Shown here piece by piece: positions 1-5,457 of a stretch of DNA of 6,369 bases; the stretch's first letter is position 1, and every line of letters begins with the position of its first letter. A program made the position numbers and the translations under genes. The notes below the pieces were generated by a model that did not search any database, had not been told where the DNA came from, and saw only the letters and a list, made by a program, of their open reading frames with translations. The DNA is from Bacteroidales bacterium (GTDB lineage Bacteria > Bacteroidota > Bacteroidia > Bacteroidales > UBA932), in NCBI GenBank assembly GCA_017548805.1, contig JAFYZE010000029.1, positions 1-6,369 on the forward strand. Reading direction: 5' to 3'.

Positions 1-255
1 CAGGCCTACGCTGAGAAGATCGCTTCCTCTCTCGTGAAGATCCCTGCCAAGCTCAACGAGAATGGCAAGATCTACGGCTCCGTCACCACCGCCCAGATCG
101 CCGAGGCTCTCGTGGCCGCCGGTTTCGAGGTGGACAAGAAGAACATCGAGATCGTCTCCGAGGAAGTCAAGGAGATTGGTATCTACGATGCCAAGGTCAA
201 GTGCTACAAGGGCGTTTTCGCCGACCTCAAGTTCGAAGTCGTCGCCGCCGAGTAA
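1..255 (+). CDS. rplI: 50S ribosomal protein L9, C-terminal fragment (5' end outside window)
   Basis: The frame is open from base 1 to a TAA stop at 253-255 and gives the last 84 residues of a protein whose start lies upstream of the window. L9 binds 23S rRNA in the large ribosomal subunit and affects reading-frame fidelity. What is seen is the end of the connecting helix (QAYAEKIAS, residues 1-9 of the fragment), followed by the C-terminal L9 domain. That domain shows the typical GKIYGSVT motif (22-29), the GFEVDKKNIEI segment (41-51) and a final run of beta strands ending in FEVVAAE. L9 is usually about 150 residues, so roughly the first 65 are missing. The GTG at 34-36 is an internal valine codon, not a start. 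In Bacteroidales rplI normally ends an rpsF-rpsR-rplI operon (family knowledge); here it is followed at once by a terminator-like hairpin, which fits a last gene. Confidence 0.93.
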   Translation, partial: QAYAEKIASSLVKIPAKLNENGKIYGSVTTAQIAEALVAAGFEVDKKNIEIVSEEVKEIGIYDAKVKCYKGVFADLKFEVVAAE

Positions 256-275
256 TCCACTTGCACGGATAATTG

Positions 276-308
276 AAAAACCGACCCTTTGCAGGGCCGG
301 TTTTTTTT
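276..308. terminator. Bidirectional intrinsic terminator between rplI and trpA
   Basis: A hairpin lies between the two convergent genes. The left arm is 280-288 (ACCGACCCT), the loop is TTGC (289-292) and the right arm is 293-301 (AGGGCCGGT). The stem can be extended by five A-T pairs (276-280 with 301-305, which share the terminal A280/T301 pair). On the + strand it is followed by T8 (301-308), so it should end the rplI transcript. On the - strand the same stem lies six bases after the trpA stop and is followed by T5 (280-276 read in reverse), so it can end the trp operon. The single imperfect pair is A-C in the + transcript but a G-U wobble in the - transcript. Function in both directions is inferred from structure. 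Confidence 0.82.
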
Positions 309-1083
309 ATAAGCCGATGTCGGACTTGAGGCGGCGGATAGCTGCGGTCGCGTCACCGTCTAACTCATCGAGGAGGGTGACGAAACGGCTGCCGATGATG
401 CCGCCGGAGGCATATTCGCAGGCGGCATCGAAGGTCTGCATGTTGCTGATTCCGAAGCCCACCATGCGTGGAATGCGCAAGTGCATAGCCTCAACCCTCT
501 CGAAATAAGCCCGTTTCTCGGCATCGAAGTCCTTCTGGGCGCCGGTAGTGGCGGCAGAAGATACCATGTAGATAAATCCGGAAGTGTGCTCGTCGATCAG
601 GCGTATGCGCTCCTCCGATGTCTCCGGAGTGATAAGCATGATGACACGCAGGTCATACTTTTCAGCAATCTCCTTGTATTTCTCCATATAGTCCTTGAAG
701 GGCAGGTCGGGGATGATCATACCGTCTATGCCCACCTCGGCACAGCGGCGGCAGAACGCCTCGAAACCATAATGGAAGACGGGATTGAGGTATCCCATCA
801 GGATGAGCGGTATGTCCACGCCGTCGCGTATGCCCTCCAGCTGCGAGAAGAGACGCTCGAGGGTCATGCCACCGCGCAGGGCACGCGTGGCCGCATCCTG
901 TATAACAGGACCGTCGGCCATCGGGTCGCTGAAGGGGATGCCGATCTCTATCATCGATACTCCCTCGGCCGCCAGGGCGCGGATAACTCCGGCAGTGCCG
1001 TCAGGATCCGGAGTGCCGGCGCAGAAGTAAACGGACAGCAGCCTGCTCGGATTGCCGCTGAACAATCTGTCTATTCGGTTCAT
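307..1083 (-). CDS. trpA: Tryptophan synthase alpha chain
   Basis: The alpha subunit cleaves indole-3-glycerol phosphate to indole and glyceraldehyde 3-phosphate and passes indole through a tunnel to TrpB. The 258 residues are close to the family's usual 260-270 and should form one TIM barrel. The signature IEIGIPFSDPMADG lies at 45-58, with the catalytic pair E46 and D57 spaced as E49 and D60 in the Salmonella enzyme. Other expected elements are MGYLNP (96-101), DGMIIPDLPF (120-129), the active-site tyrosine Y172 in IYMVSS, the loop-6 TTG (179-181), and the phosphate-binding VGFGIS (208-213) and GGIIGSRFV (227-235). There are no tryptophan residues. The ATG start is 4 nt after the trpF stop, and upstream is A/T-rich with no strong Shine-Dalgarno. 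This is the last gene of the operon, six bases before the terminator stem. Confidence 0.97.
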   Translation of the reverse strand: MNRIDRLFSGNPSRLLSVYFCAGTPDPDGTAGVIRALAAEGVSMIEIGIPFSDPMADGPVIQDAATRALRGGMTLERLFSQLEGIRDGVDIPLILMGYLNPVFHYGFEAFCRRCAEVGIDGMIIPDLPFKDYMEKYKEIAEKYDLRVIMLITPETSEERIRLIDEHTSGFIYMVSSAATTGAQKDFDAEKRAYFERVEAMHLRIPRMVGFGISNMQTFDAACEYASGGIIGSRFVTLLDELDGDATAAIRRLKSDIGL

Positions 1084-1087
1084 AATC

Positions 1088-1711
1088 TTATCTTTGAAGG
1101 TTTGCCAGGAATACTTTTAACAGCTTGGGATCCTTTATGCCGGGAGACGTCTCGAAACGGCTGTTGAGGTCGAATCCCGCGAGGAAAGGATAGATGAAAT
1201 CGTGAAGGATTTCTACGGTATCGAGGCCTATCCCGCCGCTGAGGAAGAAGCGAGTCTTCTCCTCGTAGCTGTCCAGGATGGACCAGTCGAAACGCTGACC
1301 GCTGCCCCCGTGGCCGGGCGTGGAGGTATCAAAAAGGAAGAGGTCGCAGGTCCCTTCGTAGCCGGCCACAGTGTCGCGGACGCTGCTGTCGGCTATGCCG
1401 AAGGCCTTGACGACGCGCAGTCCGTCATGCTCGCGCAGGTAAGCGCAGAACTCAGGGCTTTCACTGCCGTGCAGCTGAACATAGTCGAAGTTGAACTTTT
1501 CGTGACGGCGCAGGATGCCGTCACGGTCCTCGTCCACGAAAACGCCCACGCGTCCCGCCCTCTCGGGCAGGTATGAAGGCATCTCACGGACGCAGCGGGG
1601 CGAACCCGGATAGAAGATGAATCCCAACAGATCGACTCCGAGGTCCTCGACGGCACGGATGTTCCGGCCGTCAGTCATTCCGCAGACCTTGACAAGTTTG
1701 TTGTTGATCAT
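1088..1711 (-). CDS. trpF: Phosphoribosylanthranilate isomerase
   Basis: This enzyme performs the Amadori rearrangement of N-(5'-phosphoribosyl)anthranilate to the ribulose derivative CdRP. The protein has 207 residues, the usual size for a monofunctional TrpF TIM barrel. The start shows VKVCGM with the catalytic cysteine at C10. The general acid is D128 in DLFLFDTSTPGHGGSG (123-138). QLHGSES (79-85), the phosphate-binding FLSGGIG and the C-terminal NSRFETSPGIKD match the family pattern. The ATG overlaps the trpC stop as ATGA (1708-1711), which indicates translational coupling. Unlike in enterobacteria, TrpF is not fused to TrpC. I see no truncation or frameshift. The identification is secure because motifs and operon position agree. 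Confidence 0.96.
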   Translation of the reverse strand: MINNKLVKVCGMTDGRNIRAVEDLGVDLLGFIFYPGSPRCVREMPSYLPERAGRVGVFVDEDRDGILRRHEKFNFDYVQLHGSESPEFCAYLREHDGLRVVKAFGIADSSVRDTVAGYEGTCDLFLFDTSTPGHGGSGQRFDWSILDSYEEKTRFFLSGGIGLDTVEILHDFIYPFLAGFDLNSRFETSPGIKDPKLLKVFLANLQR

Positions 1712-2478
1712 AATGCAAGCAGGAAATCTGCCAGGGCAGCGCCCGGCTCTTGTTGTTTCATGAAATTCTCACCCATAAGGAAGCCGCGGTATCCTTTGGT
1801 CCGCAGGTCCCGGACAGTCTTAGGATCGGAAATGCCGCTCTCCGAAATGAAGGGAGTATCCTTCCCCACCCTGGCGCGAAGCAGCGGCACCATTTGGAAG
1901 GATGTCGCCACGTCGGTGACAAAGGTCCCGAGGTGGCGGTTGTTGACTCCCACCACATCCACTTCGGGAGTGATGTAGTCCAGTTCTTTCTCCCCATGGA
2001 TCTCCAGCAGGACCTCCAGGCCGAGCCTGTGGGCTCCGTCAATCAAGGCAGCGCATTCGATGCGCTCAAGGCACGCGGCAATGAGAAGGACGGCATCGGC
2101 CCCAGCGCTGCGGGCTTCCTGCAACTGGCGCGGGTCGATGATGAAGTCCTTGCGAAGTATGGGGATGTCCACGAGCGGACGGACACGCCTGATGAAATCA
2201 AGGCTGCCGCCGAAATACTCCTCATCTGTGAGGACGCTCAGCGCGGCGGCGCCGGCCGCGGCATAGGCAGGGACGACCTCCTCCGGCACAGCGTCGGGAT
2301 GGATCCAGCCCCTAGACGGGGACTTGCGCTTGAACTCCGCGATAATGCCCGTCGGCGAAGCCAGCAGGGCCTTCCGCAGGGAACGCACGGAAGTATCCGG
2401 GGCCGGGCTGGAAACCCTGTTACCGGCCGCTGCAAGCTCCCTGCGCTTGTTCGCTACTATTTGTTCAAGTATATCCAT
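1708..2478 (-). CDS. trpC: Indole-3-glycerol phosphate synthase
   Basis: TrpC decarboxylates and closes the ring of CdRP to give indole-3-glycerol phosphate, the substrate of TrpA. The 256 residues match the usual length of a monofunctional synthase. The N-terminal MDILEQIVANKRREL is typical of the family. The signature IIAEFKRKSPSRGWI (45-59) carries E48 and K50. The other catalytic or binding residues are K110 (LRKDF), E159 (VLLEIH), N179/N180 (VGVNNR), and E213/S214 (SESGI), at nearly the same numbers as in the Sulfolobus enzyme. GFLMGENFM (232-240) gives the last phosphate-binding turn. The ATG start is 1 nt after the trpD stop, with no Shine-Dalgarno-like sequence. The TGA stop overlaps the trpF start. 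Confidence 0.97.
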   Translation of the reverse strand: MDILEQIVANKRRELAAAGNRVSSPAPDTSVRSLRKALLASPTGIIAEFKRKSPSRGWIHPDAVPEEVVPAYAAAGAAALSVLTDEEYFGGSLDFIRRVRPLVDIPILRKDFIIDPRQLQEARSAGADAVLLIAACLERIECAALIDGAHRLGLEVLLEIHGEKELDYITPEVDVVGVNNRHLGTFVTDVATSFQMVPLLRARVGKDTPFISESGISDPKTVRDLRTKGYRGFLMGENFMKQQEPGAALADFLLAL

Positions 2479-2479
2479 A

Positions 2480-3475
2480 TCAGCTGTTTATGGCAAGGAA
2501 ACGCTTGAAGGCAGCGAGGGCATTGCCGCTGTCGAGCGACTCGCGGCAGCGGTCTATAGACTCCTCAACCGAGAGGTTGCGGTCCATGATGGACATACCG
2601 CAGGCGGCATTGGCCAGGATCACCGACTTCTGCGCCTCTGTGGCAGTTCCCTCAAGCACGGAGTCGAATATCTGCATGGCCTCTTCAGCAGTCCTGCCGC
2701 CATAGATGTCTCGCGGCTCCACATAGTTCAGGCCCAGATCCTTGGGAGTGAACACTTTCTCGAAGAGAGGGGTCACAAGCTTGAATCCCGATGTCAGCGA
2801 GATCTCGTCATAGCCGTCATAGCTCGTGAGCACTCCGTAGTTGTCCCCTATCTTCTGGTGGGCGCGGACATAGAGCCTCTGCTGGGCCTGCGTGGCAGTG
2901 CCGTGGAGGGAATTCTTCGGCCTGCAGGGATTGACCAGAGGGCCGAGAAGGTTGAAGCAGGTAGGGACACCAAGGGCGCGGCGGACGGGCCCGACGAATT
3001 TCATTCCATAGGCGAAAAGCGGTGCATGGAAATAGCAGATGCCGGCCTCTTCAAGCGAGCGGCGCAGCACATCGGGATCGGCACTGAACTTTGCCCCATG
3101 GGCCTCCAACACAGTGCTGGCGCCGCTGACGGACGTGCTGGCGCCGTTACCGTGCTTGGTGACCTTGTAGCCAGCTCCGGCTATCACGAAAGCGGAGCAG
3201 GTGGAGATATTGAAAGTGTTCTTTCCGTCCCCTCCCGTACCTACTATGTCAAGGGTGTTATAGTCGTCAAGGTCAATCCGCTTGCCGGTCTCCAGAAGAC
3301 CGTCGCGAAGGCCGAGGAGTTCGTCTACGGTGACGCCCTTGGTCTGCAGCGCCATCAGGAATGCCGCGATCTGGCAGTCGTTGTACTGCTCGCGCGTGAT
3401 GCCGAGAAGGATCTCGTGGGTCTGCTCCCGGGAGAGGCTCTCCCCCTCTATGAGCTGTTCCAAATACTTTTTCAT
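2480..3475 (-). CDS. trpD: Anthranilate phosphoribosyltransferase
   Basis: TrpD transfers phosphoribose from PRPP to anthranilate. The 331 residues form a standard monofunctional enzyme: an N-terminal helical domain (about 1-70) and the phosphoribosyltransferase domain. The PRPP-binding glycine loop VGTGGDGKNTFNIST lies at 78-92, KHGN at 107-110, SGASTVLEAHG at 117-127, the conserved arginines at 165-166, FNLLGPLVNP at 174-183, and the metal-binding DGYDE at 220-224. One point is odd: the usual HPAMK anthranilate-site motif reads FAYGMK (154-159), so the expected histidine is alanine at 155. Bacteroides homologues, as I recall them, also deviate here, so I read this as lineage variation and not loss of function. 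There are no tryptophan residues. The gene starts 13 nt after trpG and is not fused to it. Confidence 0.96.
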   Translation of the reverse strand: MKKYLEQLIEGESLSREQTHEILLGITREQYNDCQIAAFLMALQTKGVTVDELLGLRDGLLETGKRIDLDDYNTLDIVGTGGDGKNTFNISTCSAFVIAGAGYKVTKHGNGASTSVSGASTVLEAHGAKFSADPDVLRRSLEEAGICYFHAPLFAYGMKFVGPVRRALGVPTCFNLLGPLVNPCRPKNSLHGTATQAQQRLYVRAHQKIGDNYGVLTSYDGYDEISLTSGFKLVTPLFEKVFTPKDLGLNYVEPRDIYGGRTAEEAMQIFDSVLEGTATEAQKSVILANAACGMSIMDRNLSVEESIDRCRESLDSGNALAAFKRFLAINS

Positions 3476-3488
3476 ATCGTGTAAAGGT

Positions 3489-4052
3489 TTAATGATTCAT
3501 CCAATTGGAAATGATGGACTTACCGTCAGGGGTAAGGATGCTTTCGGGGTGGAACTGAAGGCCGCGCAGGTCCATCTGCCGGTGGCGCAGGGCCATGATA
3601 CGGCCGTCAGGGCTGACGGCGAGCGCCTCCAGGCAGTCCGGCAGCGAGCCGGCGTCCACCACCCAGGAATGGTAGCGGCCGACCGGAAACTCTTCCGACA
3701 GGCCGTCGAACAGATAGTCCTCCTTCACCAGCCTGCAGGGAGTCTGCACGCCGTGAAAGACGTCCTCGAGGTTGATCAGAGTGCCGCCGAAGGCCTCGCC
3801 TATGGCCTGTTCGCCGAGGCAGATGCCCAGGATGGGTTTCCTGCCGGCATACTCCCGTATGACGGCAGGCATCAGCCCGGCCTCCGAAGGGATGCCGGGG
3901 CCCGGGGACAGCATGATCTTGTCGAAAGGCTCCAGTTCCTCCATACGGAACCTGTCGTTGCGGAACACGCGGACATCGCCGCCCAGTTCAGTGACCAGAT
4001 GCACCAGATTGTAGGTGAACGAGTCGTAATTGTCTATCATCGCGAAAGTCAT
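3489..4052 (-). CDS. trpG: Anthranilate synthase component II (glutamine amidotransferase)
   Basis: TrpG hydrolyses glutamine and delivers ammonia to TrpE for anthranilate formation. The 187 residues are a complete class-I glutamine amidotransferase domain. DNYDSFTYNL lies at 7-16 and LSPGPGIPSEAG at 48-59. The nucleophile is C78 in GICLGEQAIGEAFGG (76-90), and the other triad members are H168 and E170 in QFHPES. FHGVQTP (99-105) and YHSWVV (127-132) are also typical. The nucleophile elbow has glutamate where many TrpG proteins have histidine (CLGHQ); that position is not part of the triad. The ATG chosen is 7 nt after the trpE stop; a second in-frame ATG at 4038-4040 (M5, beginning MIDNYDSF) could be the true start. 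In some bacteria the same protein also serves para-aminobenzoate synthase, but its position here ties it to trpE. Confidence 0.95.
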   Translation of the reverse strand: MTFAMIDNYDSFTYNLVHLVTELGGDVRVFRNDRFRMEELEPFDKIMLSPGPGIPSEAGLMPAVIREYAGRKPILGICLGEQAIGEAFGGTLINLEDVFHGVQTPCRLVKEDYLFDGLSEEFPVGRYHSWVVDAGSLPDCLEALAVSPDGRIMALRHRQMDLRGLQFHPESILTPDGKSIISNWMNH

Positions 4053-4059
4053 AGGGCGG

Positions 4060-5457
4060 TCAGAATTGGGCGGCGAGCTCTATGGCCTTGCGCAGAGCGC
4101 CGAGTTTGTTGTTAACTTCCTGTAATTCATATGCGGGATCGCTCTTCGCGACTATGCCTCCGCCAGCCTGGAACCAAAGTTCACCGCCGCGGCTGATGAA
4201 GGAGCGGATGGTGATGGCCTGGTTCAGCGAGCCGTCGAAGGAGATGCTTCCGACGCATCCGCCGTATGCTCCTCTGTTGTGAGGTTCCAGCTCGGAGATG
4301 ATCTGCATCGCGCGGACTTTCGGCGCGCCGGACAGGGTCCCTGCGGGGAAAGTGTCGATGAACGCCTTGACCGGATCGGTACCGGGGTTCAGCGTGCCGC
4401 TCACGCGGCTTACAAGATGGATTACATGGGAATAGTACTGGAGTTCCTTGTAGAAATCCACACCTACCCCATGGCAGTTGCGCGACAGGTCGTTACGGGC
4501 CAGGTCCACCAGCATCACGTGCTCGGCATTCTCCTTGGGATCGTTACGGAGGAAATCCGCAGCGCGTTCGTCCGCAGCATCGTCCCCGCTGCGGCGGGTG
4601 GTGCCGGCAATGGGGTCGATGAAGGCCCGGCCTCCCTCCACCCGGCAGTGGGTCTCAGGGGACGAACCGAGGATGCGATAACCTCCGAAATCCATGTAGA
4701 AGAGATAAGGGGATGGATTGATGCTCCTCAGGGCCCTGTACAGCTGGAAATCATCTCCCTCGTAACGCTGGATGAAGCGGCGCGAGAGCACTACCTGGAA
4801 AACATCCCCCCTGCGGCAGTGGGAGATGCCGCGGCGGACATTCTCCATGTGCTGTCCGTCGGTAAGGGGCGAACTCACCTCACCTACCGGATGGAAATCA
4901 TACAGATGCACCGCAGGCCTGGCGAGCAGATGCTCGATACGGCCGGCCTGCGGCTGCTCCCCTTCCGGGACCAGCTCATGGAGAGTCAGGCGGTTATGGA
5001 AATGGTCGAACTCGAGCGTGAACCTGAACAGTATGTACAGCAGGTCCGGAGCGTCGTTCTCCTCCCTAGTCTCGTCCTTTACCGGAATATCCTCGAAATA
5101 ACGGACCGCATTGAACGAAGTGAAACCCCAGAGCTGGGCGGAAGCCCCTTCATGGCCGAAATCGAAGGCATCCATGAAAGTGCGGATGAGCCTGTCAGTT
5201 GGGAAGGTGGTGCTGACGGCACGCTCGACGCCGCTCCCGTCCGGGAAGCGGCAGAAGCCCGTGCCGTGCGCCACGCCGACCTCGGCCATCGGATCAAGGG
5301 CGATGAATGAGCGCGAATCGCGCCCCGAATGGTAGTCGCTGCTCTCCATCAGGATGGAGCGCGACGAGGCGTCACGCATGCGCAGGTATGCAGACACGGG
5401 GGTATGAAGGTCGCCGGGCAGAGCCCTGCTGACGACCGAGTATCTGAACGAATTCAT
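4060..5457 (-). CDS. trpE: Anthranilate synthase component I
   Basis: TrpE converts chorismate to anthranilate using ammonia from TrpG, the committed step of the pathway. The 465 residues contain the N-terminal regulatory half and the C-terminal chorismate-binding domain (about 200-460). The catalytic side shows SSPETH (265-270), PIAGTTRR (282-289), EHVMLVDLARNDLSR (312-326), H347 in VIHLVS, FPAGTLSGAPKVRAM (370-384), and QAGGGIVAKSDPAYE (430-444). The tryptophan site elements MESS (37-40) and NPSPYLFYM (247-255) are intact, which predicts feedback inhibition. PIAGT plus the LxESS element and the adjacent trpG favour TrpE over the relatives PabB or isochorismate synthase. The ATG overlaps the trpB stop as ATGA (5454-5457), so translation is probably coupled to trpB. 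There is no Shine-Dalgarno; the sequence before the start is A-rich. Confidence 0.96.
   Translation of the reverse strand: MNSFRYSVVSRALPGDLHTPVSAYLRMRDASSRSILMESSDYHSGRDSRSFIALDPMAEVGVAHGTGFCRFPDGSGVERAVSTTFPTDRLIRTFMDAFDFGHEGASAQLWGFTSFNAVRYFEDIPVKDETREENDAPDLLYILFRFTLEFDHFHNRLTLHELVPEGEQPQAGRIEHLLARPAVHLYDFHPVGEVSSPLTDGQHMENVRRGISHCRRGDVFQVVLSRRFIQRYEGDDFQLYRALRSINPSPYLFYMDFGGYRILGSSPETHCRVEGGRAFIDPIAGTTRRSGDDAADERAADFLRNDPKENAEHVMLVDLARNDLSRNCHGVGVDFYKELQYYSHVIHLVSRVSGTLNPGTDPVKAFIDTFPAGTLSGAPKVRAMQIISELEPHNRGAYGGCVGSISFDGSLNQAITIRSFISRGGELWFQAGGGIVAKSDPAYELQEVNNKLGALRKAIELAAQF

Noticed and set aside
256..306. A possible promoter, small RNA or attenuator in the rplI-trpA gap
   Set aside because: The 51-nt gap is between convergent genes and is almost filled by the terminator hairpin. 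No promoter-like pair or leader peptide is visible.
62..508. A 148-codon + strand frame starting within rplI and running over the terminator
   Set aside because: It is out of frame with rplI, runs through the terminator hairpin into antisense trpA, and has a low-complexity serine/arginine-rich translation typical of a shifted frame.
481..1167. A 228-codon open frame on the + strand across trpA and the end of trpF
   Set aside because: It is antisense to conserved coding sequence and crosses a gene junction with no family resemblance.
1750..2508. A 252-codon + strand frame over trpC
   Set aside because: Shadow of trpC; codon pattern follows the - strand gene.
2324..3484. A 386-codon open frame on the + strand across trpC and trpD
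   Set aside because: It lies wholly antisense to trpC and trpD, which are certain from their motifs. Its translation shows no recognisable domain. Long antisense frames are expected in GC-rich genes that seldom use TTA, CTA or TCA codons.
3282..4115. A 277-codon + strand frame over the trpD start and trpG
   Set aside because: Antisense to two motif-supported genes, with no recognisable product.
4279..5310. A 343-codon open frame on the + strand inside trpE
   Set aside because: Antisense shadow of trpE with no recognisable motif and no own promoter or ribosome binding signal.
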